Source of the DNA: Hyphomicrobiales bacterium
Lineage (GTDB): Bacteria; Pseudomonadota; Alphaproteobacteria; Rhizobiales; Rhizobiaceae
DNA length: 64,000 nt
Direction: 5' to 3'
Assembly: GCA_900469345.1 (NCBI GenBank)
Contig: UBWZ01000001.1
Location: forward strand, 140,141 to 204,140
Below are positions 8,230 to 15,852 of this stretch, one piece after another. Within the stretch, counting starts at the first letter, position 1. Each line of letters opens with the position of its first letter. The translations under genes were made by a program, and so were the position numbers. The notes beneath the pieces are model-generated. The model searched no databases, was not told the origin of the DNA, and was given only the letters and a program-made list of their open reading frames with translations.

Positions 8230-9129
8230 TCACGCCGTGCCCGCCTCCCAGCCGAGGATCGCCCGCTTGCGGGTCAGGCCCCAGTGATAGCCGGTCAGCG
8301 CCCCGCTCTTGCCGACGGCCCGGTGGCAGGGCACCACGAACGAGATCGGATTGGCGCCGATCGCCGCCCCGACCGCCCGGCTCGCCGTCGGCTGGCCGAT
8401 ATCGCGGGCCACATGCGAATAGGTGACGGCCTTTCCAAAAGGGATCTTCAACAGGCTGCGCCACACCCGGACCTGAAAGTCGGTGCCGATCATCACCACC
8501 TGCAGCGGCCGCTCCGCCGACCACTCCGACCGGTCGAACACGCGCCGCATATAGGGTTCGGTGGCCTCCGCGTCCTCGACATAGGAGGCGTTCGGCCAGC
8601 GCCGCGCCATGTCCTCATAGGCGTCCCGCTCCCCGCCGCCATCCGCAAAGGCAAGTCCCGCCAATCCCCTGTCGGTCGCCATCACCAGCGCGGTGCCGAA
8701 CGGCGAGGGATGGAAACCGTAGCGGATCGTCAGCCCGCCACCCTTCGCCTTCCATTCGCCGGGCGACATCGCCTCGTGGGTGACGAAAAGGTCGTGCAGC
8801 CGGCCCGGCCCCGACAGGCCGAGTTCGTAGGATGTCTCGAGCAGCGGCAGGGCCTCCTGGCCGAGCAGCCGCTTGGCGTGGTCGAGCGTCACCGCCTGCA
8901 GGAAGGCCTTCGGCGACAGCCCGGCCCAGCGGGTGAACAGCTTCTGCAGCTGGCTCGGCGATTGCCCGAGCGCTTCGGCGATCGTGTCCAGAGACGGCTG
9001 GTCGCGGTAGTCGAGCGTGATCATCTCGATCACCTGACGCACGGTCTCGTAATCGGACCCTTGCGGCGTCACGTCGAAAGCCGGAGCCCCGGTCGACCCA
9101 AGGCCTGGAATTGTGGCAAGAACATTCAT
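8230..9129 (-). CDS. Bifunctional AraC-type regulator / methylated-DNA-protein cysteine methyltransferase (Ada-like)
   Basis: Protein of 299 aa that repairs O6-alkylguanine by suicidal alkyl transfer. An AraC-type helix-turn-helix occupies about residues 25-125. It is followed by an alkyltransferase N-domain (about 130-210) and the catalytic domain with the active-site motif PCHR (Cys268) in VVPCHRAVGKSGALTGYHWG. The N-terminal zinc and phosphotriester domain of E. coli Ada is missing, so methyl-phosphotriester sensing is not expected. The ATG at 9129 is preceded by AAGGAGA. It is 74 bp downstream of the DUF2244 gene on the same strand. Confidence 0.9.
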   Translation of the reverse strand: MNVLATIPGLGSTGAPAFDVTPQGSDYETVRQVIEMITLDYRDQPSLDTIAEALGQSPSQLQKLFTRWAGLSPKAFLQAVTLDHAKRLLGQEALPLLETSYELGLSGPGRLHDLFVTHEAMSPGEWKAKGGGLTIRYGFHPSPFGTALVMATDRGLAGLAFADGGGERDAYEDMARRWPNASYVEDAEATEPYMRRVFDRSEWSAERPLQVVMIGTDFQVRVWRSLLKIPFGKAVTYSHVARDIGQPTASRAVGAAIGANPISFVVPCHRAVGKSGALTGYHWGLTRKRAILGWEAGTA

Positions 9130-9203
9130 GGCGCTCTCCTTCTGCCGCATTGATGCGCCCTTACGCGCCTTTGAGCCACCCGATTCCTGCAGCCAGCCTC
9201 GTC

Positions 9204-9686
9204 TCAGATGCGCTGCCGCACGGTCGCCAGCGCGCCCCGCAAGGCCTTGGCAAAACTCTCCCGATCGTCCGGGTTGAGAAACGAGCCGACATCCGTAAAC
9301 CGTCCCTCGCCCGTCACATACATGGAAGTGATGCCGAATTCCTGGTGTCGCTTGATGCGGAACCGCGCCCAGAACGGGTTGAAGCGGTGTTCGACCATGC
9401 GGCCGGCCGGCGAAAACTTGCGGATCGACAGGCGCGTGCGCGTCACCGTCACCTCTTCCCGTGCCCGGCCGGACCGGTAGCTCATTTTCAGCGCGATGTA
9501 GAGGCCGAGAAAATCCAGTCCGAAGAAGAACCCGATCGGATAGGCCCCGGTCAGCAGGAAGAAGCCGCCATAGAGGAGGCAGATGGCGCCGCACAGGCAC
9601 AGCACGACACGGAAACCGGTTTTGCCCAGCGACCGGTAGGGCGTCAGCTCGGCGGCAAAAACCGGATGCTCTTCGGAAAGGTCCAC
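9204..9686 (-). CDS. DUF2244 domain membrane protein
   Basis: Protein of 160 aa. The layout is a short polar N-terminus (with AELTPYRSLGKTGF), two adjacent transmembrane helices (about residues 27-65), and a soluble C-terminal domain (FNPFWARFRIKRHQEFG, then FLNPDDRESFAKALRGAL). This is the DUF2244 pattern found across alphaproteobacteria. The function is unknown. It is divergent from endonuclease III with only 36 bp between start codons, and upstream of the Ada-like gene. Confidence 0.85.
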   Translation of the reverse strand: MDLSEEHPVFAAELTPYRSLGKTGFRVVLCLCGAICLLYGGFFLLTGAYPIGFFFGLDFLGLYIALKMSYRSGRAREEVTVTRTRLSIRKFSPAGRMVEHRFNPFWARFRIKRHQEFGITSMYVTGEGRFTDVGSFLNPDDRESFAKALRGALATVRQRI

Positions 9687-9722
9687 GTTGCTTTCCCTCC
9701 TGTGGAATGCCTATAGAGGCAT

Positions 9723-10514
9723 ATGGCGAGCGCGAAACCGAAATCCAAAACCACACCTTCGAAAAAGTCAAATCGAGGCACGGTGCGGCGGCCGAAGCGC
9801 TTCAAGTCTGCTTATACGCAGGAGGAGATGGAAGAGATCTTCCGCCGCTTTTCGGTCCAGCGTCCGGAACCCAGGGGCGAGCTCGAGCACGTCAACCCGT
9901 TCACCCTGGTGGTCGCCGTGGCATTGTCGGCCCAGGCGACCGATGCCGGCGTCAACAAGGCGACGCGCGGCCTGTTTGCAGCAGCCGACACGCCGGCCAG
10001 GATGCTGGCGCTCGGCGAAGACGGGGTCATCGCCCACATTCGCACGATCGGCCTCTACCGCAACAAGGCGAAGAACGTCATCGCCCTGTCGCAGATGCTG
10101 ATCGACGAGTTCGGCGGCGAGGTCCCGAATACCCGAGAGCAGCTGATGCGCCTGCCCGGCGTTGGGCGAAAGACCGCCAATGTCGTCATGTCCATGGCCT
10201 TCGGCATACCGACGCTTGCGGTCGACACCCATGTCTTTCGCCTGGGCAACCGCTGCCTGATGGCGCCGGGAAAGACGCCGGACGAGGTCGAGGAACAGTT
10301 TCTCAAGGTTATCCCAGAGGCCTATCTCTTCCACGCCCATCACTGGCTGATCCTGCACGGGCGCTATACCTGCAAGGCGCGCCGGCCGGAATGCGAGCGC
10401 TGCATCATCGCCGACCTCTGTCGCTCGCCCGAAAAGAGCTGCGACGTTGCGGCGCCGCTCGTCGAGCTACCGCCGCAGCAGATCGGCGAAGCGGCTCTCG
10501 TCGAGAGCGAATGA
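9723..10514 (+). CDS. nth: Endonuclease III (base-excision repair glycosylase/AP lyase)
   Basis: Protein of 263 aa that removes oxidised pyrimidines and cuts abasic sites. The helix-hairpin-helix LPGVGRKTANVV contains the catalytic lysine (Lys150), and VDTHVFR holds the catalytic aspartate (Asp168). The [4Fe-4S] motif C-x6-C-x2-C-x5-C (Cys217, 224, 227 and 233) is complete. A lysine-rich N-terminal extension of about 30 residues is usual in rhizobia. The 3' end overlaps the convergent EI24/CysZ-like gene by 48 bp, so the last 15 codons are coding on both strands. Confidence 0.95.
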   Translation: MASAKPKSKTTPSKKSNRGTVRRPKRFKSAYTQEEMEEIFRRFSVQRPEPRGELEHVNPFTLVVAVALSAQATDAGVNKATRGLFAAADTPARMLALGEDGVIAHIRTIGLYRNKAKNVIALSQMLIDEFGGEVPNTREQLMRLPGVGRKTANVVMSMAFGIPTLAVDTHVFRLGNRCLMAPGKTPDEVEEQFLKVIPEAYLFHAHHWLILHGRYTCKARRPECERCIIADLCRSPEKSCDVAAPLVELPPQQIGEAALVESE

Positions 10515-11225
10515 AGGGTCGCGCCGGCTGAGGCTCTTGTGCAGATGCACCATCAGCCCGGCGGCAAACAGCGGCGTCAACAGATTGACGATCGGGATCG
10601 ACAGGAAGCCGGCGATCAGCATGCCTGCCATGAACACGGTCGAGGCATGTTTCGAGCGGAAGGCCCGCGCGTCCTTCGGCGTCCGGAACCGCATGGCGGC
10701 AAACTCGAAGAATTCGCGCCCCAGCAGATAGCCGTTGACCACAAAAAAGGCGATCAGGTTGACGCCGGGAATGAACAGCATGAGAAGCGCGGCGATATTG
10801 CCGAGGATCACCACGCCGAGGAACTGAACGGAGCCGAGCAGCGCCTGGCCAAGCGGCATCTCCCGGCCGGCCGGCTCCGTCGGGTAGTCGCGCTTCTCCA
10901 CCACCTCGGCGACGTCGTCGAGAAACAGCCCGGCGATCAGCGCCGTGATCGGCGCGATCAGCAGCGCAAGCGCCAGCGCCAGGCCGACCCCGGCCAGGAT
11001 GGCGGCGATCAGGGTCAGCCAACCGGTCCAGGCCGCCACATCGGTCGGCACGCTGGGAAGAAGGGCGGCAAACCACGGCCAGATATAGAGGGCGAAGGCC
11101 TCCCGCAGCAGGAACCAGAGCCCGGCAAGCACGAGCAGCGTAAGCCCGATCGTCTTCCAGAACACGGCCCGCGTTTCCGGCGCGAACAGGTTGACGAGCG
11201 ACAGGCGGGCGGCGTTGAAGATCAT
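10467..11225 (-). CDS. EI24/CysZ-like membrane protein
   Basis: Protein of 252 aa starting MIFNAARLSLVNLFAPETRAV; the ATG at 11225 has GGGAGAAG before it. Four to six hydrophobic helices are visible (about residues 22-45, 65-95, 130-165 and 195-225). The segments APITALIAGLFLDDVAEVVEKRDYP and NGYLLGREFFEFAAMRF are the conserved core of the EI24 domain. The family includes the sulfate permease CysZ, but many alphaproteobacterial members have no tested substrate. The gene ends inside nth on the opposite strand. Confidence 0.85.
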   Translation of the reverse strand: MIFNAARLSLVNLFAPETRAVFWKTIGLTLLVLAGLWFLLREAFALYIWPWFAALLPSVPTDVAAWTGWLTLIAAILAGVGLALALALLIAPITALIAGLFLDDVAEVVEKRDYPTEPAGREMPLGQALLGSVQFLGVVILGNIAALLMLFIPGVNLIAFFVVNGYLLGREFFEFAAMRFRTPKDARAFRSKHASTVFMAGMLIAGFLSIPIVNLLTPLFAAGLMVHLHKSLSRRDPSFALDESRFADLLRR

Positions 11226-11370
11226 CGGCTTCTCCCAGACTAGTGCCGCCAGATGTAAGGGTGCGACAGCGCACCGGCAAGCGGCCGATCGAACGGGATT
11301 GCCGACGTTCATCTCCCTGTCGCACAGCGTCGCTACGAGACGGGACAAACAGCTTTCACCCCGGCCGCCC

Positions 11371-12459
11371 GTGACCGCAAGACATCCCGAGATCCTGATC
11401 ATCGGCGCCGGCATTGTCGGCGCGGCGATTGCCTACCGCCTGGCGGTCCGCGGTGCGAACGTGATGCTGGTCGATGAGGCGCGCGCGCCCGGCTGCGGCG
11501 TGACCGGCCGCGCCTTCGGCTGGATCAACATCATCAACGGAACGCCGACCCATCAAAACTATCCGCTCTGGCAAAGAGCGCTCGATGCCTACGGCGATCT
11601 GCGGCAAGAGCTGCCGCATGTCCTGCAGGCGGCGCGGCCAGGGGCGCTCGTCTGGAAGGCGACCCGCGAAGAGACCGAGGATTTCGGCCGGCTTCGCCAG
11701 GATGCCGGCGAACCGGTGAAGCTTCTGGACCGCGATGCTCTGTCCAGGCTCGAGCCGCGGCTGCGCCACCCTCCCGATCTTGCCGTCTTCTCGCCGCAGG
11801 ATCTGGCGCTCGATCCCGCCGCTCTCGCAAGGTCGCTCGTCGCGGAAGCCGTCAAGGCAGGCGCGTCGACCCGGTTCGGACAGCCGGTCTCGGCCATCGA
11901 AACCGTTGCCGGCCGCGCGACCGGGATCCACATCGCCGGCGAGATGATCGCCGCCGACACCGTCGTCCTTTCAGCCGGCGCGGGCGTCGGCCGGCTTGCC
12001 GCGGACCTTGGCATCGAGATCGGCCTGCAGTCCTCGCCGGCTCTCCTGCTGCGCTATGGCTGCAGCGCACCCGTCGTCGGTCACATCCTGAAGACGCCGC
12101 GGGTCGAGGTTCGCCAGGCGCCTGATCACGCGCTGCTGGTGGCGAAGTCCTGGTCGCCGGACGCGGATGCCGACCGTTCCCGGAAGATCGGCGAGGCGAT
12201 GCTGTCGGTCCTCCAAGAGGAGTTCGATCTGCCCGACGGCGTGACACTTCTGGCGGCCGAGGTCGGTGTGCGTCCGATGCTGGCGGATGGGATGCCACGT
12301 CTCGGCTACCTGCCTGGGGTCTCGGGCGTCTATCTGGCGGTCGGGCATCCCGGCGTCATCCTGGCGCCGCTGCTGGGCACGCTTGCCGCCGATGAAATCC
12401 TCAATGGCAAGGCGACCGGCCTGACGGCGTCCTTGGCTTCTGGCGTCAATGCCCTGTAA
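11371..12459 (+). CDS. FAD-dependent oxidoreductase of the DAO (glycine/D-amino-acid oxidase) family
   Basis: Protein of 362 aa from a GTG at 11371. The dinucleotide-binding motif ILIIGAGIVGAAIAYRLAVRG lies at the N-terminus with the acidic end of beta-2 (VMLVDE), and the C-terminal GHPGVILAPLLGTLAADEIL closes the FAD site. The fold is that of DAO enzymes, which oxidise amines or amino acids, but the substrate is not evident. An open frame extends upstream to 11191 but overlaps the divergent gene and adds no conserved sequence. No strong ribosome site precedes the GTG, so the start is uncertain by several codons. Confidence 0.85.
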   Translation: MTARHPEILIIGAGIVGAAIAYRLAVRGANVMLVDEARAPGCGVTGRAFGWINIINGTPTHQNYPLWQRALDAYGDLRQELPHVLQAARPGALVWKATREETEDFGRLRQDAGEPVKLLDRDALSRLEPRLRHPPDLAVFSPQDLALDPAALARSLVAEAVKAGASTRFGQPVSAIETVAGRATGIHIAGEMIAADTVVLSAGAGVGRLAADLGIEIGLQSSPALLLRYGCSAPVVGHILKTPRVEVRQAPDHALLVAKSWSPDADADRSRKIGEAMLSVLQEEFDLPDGVTLLAAEVGVRPMLADGMPRLGYLPGVSGVYLAVGHPGVILAPLLGTLAADEILNGKATGLTASLASGVNAL

Positions 12460-12476
12460 CCCGAGGCTCGGTGCAT

Positions 12477-12508
12477 GAAAAAGCCCTCCGCCATCAGGCG
12501 AAGGGCTT
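12477..12508 (-). terminator. Intrinsic terminator of the glycine-rich protein gene
   Basis: A 12-bp stem with one mismatch (AAGCCCTCCGCC, 12481-12492, with GGCGAAGGGCTT, 12497-12508) and loop ATCA. On the minus strand it ends in five T. It lies 36 bp past the stop of the leftward gene. Confidence 0.75.
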
Positions 12509-12543
12509 CCGGCAAAGGCTGCCGTCATCACGCGATCGGTTGA

Positions 12544-13290
12544 TCAGCGCGACGCCTGCATCCGCAGCAGGCGACACAGGTTGACGAGCCCGCTGTCATA
12601 ACCGCCGGAGGTGATGGAGTTGCACCGCTTCAGCATTTCCTGGCGCTGGCTCGGCGACATGTCCTGCAGCGCCTGCAGCTGGTCACGCGTCAGACCCTTG
12701 CCGGGCGACCCACCGGAGCCTGTGCCGGCTCCAGCGCCTGGATTGCCGGTTCCGGGGGTGCCGCCGCTGGTGCCCGGGGCGTTGCTTCCGGTACCACCGC
12801 CGACACCGACGCCGACGTCAACGCCGCCACCGCCGATACCGACGCCCGCACCGGCGCCAATCCCGCCGCTGCCCCCGACCGAAGCTGAAACGCCCGCGTC
12901 GATACCACGTCCACTACCGACGGAGGCCCCGACACCCGCATTGACGCCGCGGCTACCGCCCACGGAGGCACCGACCCCGGCGTCGATACCGCGACTGCCG
13001 CCGACCGATGCACCGGCACCCGCGTTGACGCCATTCTGTCCTCCAACAGATGCGCCCGCACCGGCGCCCAGTCCGCCGGATGTGGCGCTGCCGACCGATG
13101 CGCCCGCATTGACGCCGCCGCTGCCGCCGACCGACGCACCGACGCTGACACCGTCACGCCCTAGGCCGACGCCGGCATTGATGCCGCGCGATCCGCCAAA
13201 CGACGCTCCGATATCCCTGGCAGAGACACCCTGCCCGGCAAGCACGAAGATGGCGACACCCGCCATCATGAAAGTTGAGGTTCTGCGCAT
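12544..13290 (-). CDS. Secreted glycine-rich repeat protein
   Basis: Protein of 248 aa starting MRRTSTFMMAGVAIFVLAGQ; GGAGGAAG precedes the ATG at 13290. Residues 1-25 look like a Sec signal peptide. Residues about 30-150 are seven or so imperfect 14-residue repeats (type GASVGGSRGIDAGV). Residues 150-195 are a Gly/Ala/Pro/Thr linker, and the last 50 residues form a folded-looking domain (LTRDQLQALQDMSPSQRQEMLKRC, ending NLCRLLRMQASR) with two cysteines. No family was recognised. The repeats suggest a surface or periplasmic structural role. The 14-mer period equals 42 bp in the DNA, so copy number may vary between strains. Confidence 0.7.
   Translation of the reverse strand: MRRTSTFMMAGVAIFVLAGQGVSARDIGASFGGSRGINAGVGLGRDGVSVGASVGGSGGVNAGASVGSATSGGLGAGAGASVGGQNGVNAGAGASVGGSRGIDAGVGASVGGSRGVNAGVGASVGSGRGIDAGVSASVGGSGGIGAGAGVGIGGGGVDVGVGVGGGTGSNAPGTSGGTPGTGNPGAGAGTGSGGSPGKGLTRDQLQALQDMSPSQRQEMLKRCNSITSGGYDSGLVNLCRLLRMQASR
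12840..13155 (-). repeat. About seven imperfect 42-bp coding repeats
   Basis: The region encodes successive blocks of the form GASVGG-x-x-G-(I/V)-(N/D)-AG-x. They alternate SRGIDAGV, SRGVNAGV, QNGVNAGA and SGGIGAGA endings. The boundaries are approximate. Confidence 0.7.
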
Positions 13291-13374
13291 GACTTCCTCC
13301 AAAGTTGCGTACAGAGGCATAATGACGCAGGCCAATCGCTTGTTTCCGTTTTCGCTAATGTAGGTAGATCTATT

Positions 13375-13390
13375 GTAAACAGACGTTTAC
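13375..13390. promoter_or_regulatory. Inverted repeat upstream of the glycine-rich protein gene
   Basis: GTAAAC-AGAC-GTTTAC is a perfect 6-bp dyad with a 4-bp spacer, 85 bp before the start codon at 13290. It could be an operator. The regulator is unknown. Confidence 0.35.
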
Positions 13391-13430
13391 CATCTGCGGC
13401 AACTGCCTGCAGTGTGTCCAGTTCCGGCGC

Positions 13431-13474
13431 AAGCGCCAGTCAAGCGCTAGTCAGGCGCCAGTCGAATGTCAGTG
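13431..13474. repeat. 11-bp tandem repeat, three copies plus a degenerate fourth
   Basis: AAGCGCCAGTC, AAGCGCTAGTC and AGGCGCCAGTC follow without gaps from 13431, then a diverged GAATGTCAGTG. It lies between the glycine-rich gene and the 3' end of the FGGY kinase gene. Confidence 0.6.
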
Positions 13475-13495
13475 ATGTCCGCAGGGGAAACCGGA

Positions 13496-15076
13496 TCAGG
13501 CCATGCCGCGCAATTCCGCGCGGTGCCGAAGCATGGCGAGGAAACGGCGGTAGTCCCGGTCGTATTGTGCCGCGCGCGCCGCATCGGGTCGGCGTTCCGA
13601 ACCACCGCGATCCATAGCGAGGCCGGCGACCGTCAGGTCGGCATGCACGCTGCCCGCCACCGCCGCCGTCATGGCCGTGCCGAGCAGGACGGCGTCATAG
13701 GTGTCGGGAACGAGCACCCGACATCCGGTGACGTCCGCATAAAGCTCGATCAGCAGCGGGTTGTTGACGTGCCCGCCGGTGACGTGCAGGCGGTTGAAGG
13801 CATAGCCATAGCCGGTCATCGTCTCGAGAATGTGCCGGATGCCGAGCGCGACCGCCACGCAGCATCGCCAGTACAGCCGGCAAAGCCCGTCAAACGATGT
13901 GTCAAGCGTCAGGCCGCTGATGACGCCGGTCGCCTGCGGGTCGGCAAGCGGCGTGCGGTTGCCGTGAAAGTCCGGAAGGATATTGATTTCCGGCGCAAGG
14001 TCGGGCCCCTCGAGCGCCCGTAGTTCCTCGACCCGGGCAATCACCCGCGCATGCAGTTCCACGGTCGGCGCACCGCCCGCGGCATGCATCTGCACCAGAT
14101 GGTCGAGCAGCGCGCCGGTCGCGGACTGGCCCCCCTCGACCAGCCAATGCTCGGGAAGAACCGCCTCGTAATAGGGCCCCCAGAGGCTGCGGCCCGGCTT
14201 GGCTTCCCGCGCAAAGGCGACGAGGCAGCTCGATGTCCCGCCGATCAGGGCAACGCTCGATTCCAGTTCCCCGGCCGCCGCCGCGCCACCGAGGACGCCG
14301 AAGGCGCCGGCATAGGCATCGATCAGGCCGGCGGAAACCGCGACCTCGGTGTCGAGCCCCAGCGCATCGGCGCACTCAGGCGTCAGCCGCCCGACACATG
14401 CGCCGACGGCTGCGGTGTCGTGGGGCAGGCTGCCCTTGGCAAGGAGATCGTCGAGGCCGGCCATGCCCAAAAAGTCTTCGCGCCAGCCATGCGCCTCGTG
14501 CGCGAGATAGTTCCATTTGGCCGTCAGCGTGCAGCGCGAACGCGCGGTCGAACCGGTTGCCTTCCAGGTGAGGAAATCCGCAAGATCGAAGAAATGACCT
14601 GCTCTCTCCCAGCTGCGAGGCAGCTGTGTCTTCAGCCAGGCAAGCTTCGGCATTTCCATTTCCGGTGACAGCGACCCGCCGGAAAAACCGAGCACCGGAT
14701 GCCCCGTGGCCGACAGCCGGTCCGCCTCGCGGATCGCCCGGTGGTCCAGCCACATGATCGTGTCCTGGTTCTGCTGCCCGGTGGTCGAAACGGAAAGCGG
14801 TGCGCCGTCGGCGTCGCGCGCGACAAGCGAACAGGTTGCGTCGAAACCGATGCCGGCGACCTGGCCCGCCTCGATGCCGGCGTCCGCAAGCGCCGCGCGC
14901 ACGGCGTCGCAGACGGCCGCCCAGATATCCTCGCTATCCTGCTCGGCGTGATTTTCCTTGGGGCGGAAGATGGCGATTGGCCGCTTCACCTTGGCCAGCA
15001 GGTTGCCCTTGCGATCGAAGACGCCGGCGCGGGCGCTGCCGGTGCCGACATCGACCGCAACGAGATGATCACGCAT
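13496..15076 (-). CDS. FGGY-family carbohydrate kinase, ribulokinase-like
   Basis: Protein of 526 aa starting MRDHLVAVDVGTGSARAGVF, the phosphate-1 loop of FGGY kinases. GIGFDATCSLV and WLDHRAI mark the N-terminal lobe, and HVTGGHVNNPLLIELYADVTG the C-terminal ATP-binding signature. The N-terminal pattern resembles the D-ribulokinase/ribitol-kinase branch more than XylB. As the last gene of the polyol operon it would phosphorylate the ketopentose or ketohexose made by the dehydrogenase (D-xylulose, D-ribulose or fructose). The exact substrate is inferred. It is 53 bp downstream of the HAD gene. Confidence 0.88.
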   Translation of the reverse strand: MRDHLVAVDVGTGSARAGVFDRKGNLLAKVKRPIAIFRPKENHAEQDSEDIWAAVCDAVRAALADAGIEAGQVAGIGFDATCSLVARDADGAPLSVSTTGQQNQDTIMWLDHRAIREADRLSATGHPVLGFSGGSLSPEMEMPKLAWLKTQLPRSWERAGHFFDLADFLTWKATGSTARSRCTLTAKWNYLAHEAHGWREDFLGMAGLDDLLAKGSLPHDTAAVGACVGRLTPECADALGLDTEVAVSAGLIDAYAGAFGVLGGAAAAGELESSVALIGGTSSCLVAFAREAKPGRSLWGPYYEAVLPEHWLVEGGQSATGALLDHLVQMHAAGGAPTVELHARVIARVEELRALEGPDLAPEINILPDFHGNRTPLADPQATGVISGLTLDTSFDGLCRLYWRCCVAVALGIRHILETMTGYGYAFNRLHVTGGHVNNPLLIELYADVTGCRVLVPDTYDAVLLGTAMTAAVAGSVHADLTVAGLAMDRGGSERRPDAARAAQYDRDYRRFLAMLRHRAELRGMA

Positions 15077-15129
15077 CCGTATGTATTTCCCCCGCCTCCG
15101 TCCCGGCTCCACCCCGCACGCGCCTGCCT

Positions 15130-15849
15130 TCAATCAAGGTTGGCGGAAAAGGCGTTGTCGCGACCCGCAAAATGTTTTGACACAAGGTGGAGCAAATCGG
15201 CCATGACGTCAAACTGGGCATCGGGCGCCAGCGCCGCAACCTGCCCGCGGTAACCGGGCGTGAAGGCATGCGACGCGCCGGTAAAGGCAAACACGGTCAT
15301 GCCGGCCCGGTGCGCGGCCTCGATGCCGGCCGGGCTGTCCTCGATCACCACGCAGTCCTGCGGAGCGACGCCCATCTGTCTTGCTGCATGGAGAAACAGG
15401 TCGGGCGCCGGCTTGCCGTTGGCCACCATCGACGCCGAGAAGATATGCGGCTCGAATTTATCGATGAGGCCCGTCAGCGACAGGGACAGCCGGATCCGCT
15501 CCGGCTGGCTCGACGACGCGACGCAGCGCCGGAAAGGCAGGCTGTCCAGCGTCTCGGCTATGCCGCTGACCGGCTGCAGTTCGCTGTGGAAGCGCAGATA
15601 GAGGTCATGGCGCATATCGTCCAGAAACGCAGCGTCCGCCTCTATCCCGAACTCCTCGCGCATGGCGGTGGTGACGGTGGCGAGGCTGCGCCCGAGAAAC
15701 CGACGGTACGCTTCCGTCTCCTCCATGGTGATGCCCCGTCTTGCCAGCGCATCGACCAGCACCCGAACCGAGACCGGCTCGCTGTCGACCAGCACGCCGT
15801 CGCAGTCGAAGATGACGAGGGGGCCATCCGTCTGGGTCACGACCGCCAT
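15130..15849 (-). CDS. HAD-superfamily sugar-phosphate phosphatase
   Basis: Protein of 239 aa. Motif I is FDCDGVLVDSE (nucleophile Asp and acid/base Asp), motif II is VASSSQ, and the motif III lysine and motif IV acidic pair lie in GKPAPDLF and VIEDSPAGIEAA. This is the beta-phosphoglucomutase/phosphoglycolate phosphatase subgroup with a helical cap (about residues 20-85). Only 3 bp separate it from mtlK upstream, so it is in the polyol operon. A role in removing or salvaging a sugar or polyol phosphate is inferred; a mutase cannot be ruled out. Confidence 0.88.
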   Translation of the reverse strand: MAVVTQTDGPLVIFDCDGVLVDSEPVSVRVLVDALARRGITMEETEAYRRFLGRSLATVTTAMREEFGIEADAAFLDDMRHDLYLRFHSELQPVSGIAETLDSLPFRRCVASSSQPERIRLSLSLTGLIDKFEPHIFSASMVANGKPAPDLFLHAARQMGVAPQDCVVIEDSPAGIEAAHRAGMTVFAFTGASHAFTPGYRGQVAALAPDAQFDVMADLLHLVSKHFAGRDNAFSANLD

Positions 15850-15852
15850 CCG

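Noticed and set aside
12611..13363. Proline-rich plus-strand frame across the glycine-rich gene
   Set aside because: A Gly-rich coding strand always gives a Pro-rich antisense frame. The minus frame has a signal peptide and ribosome site.
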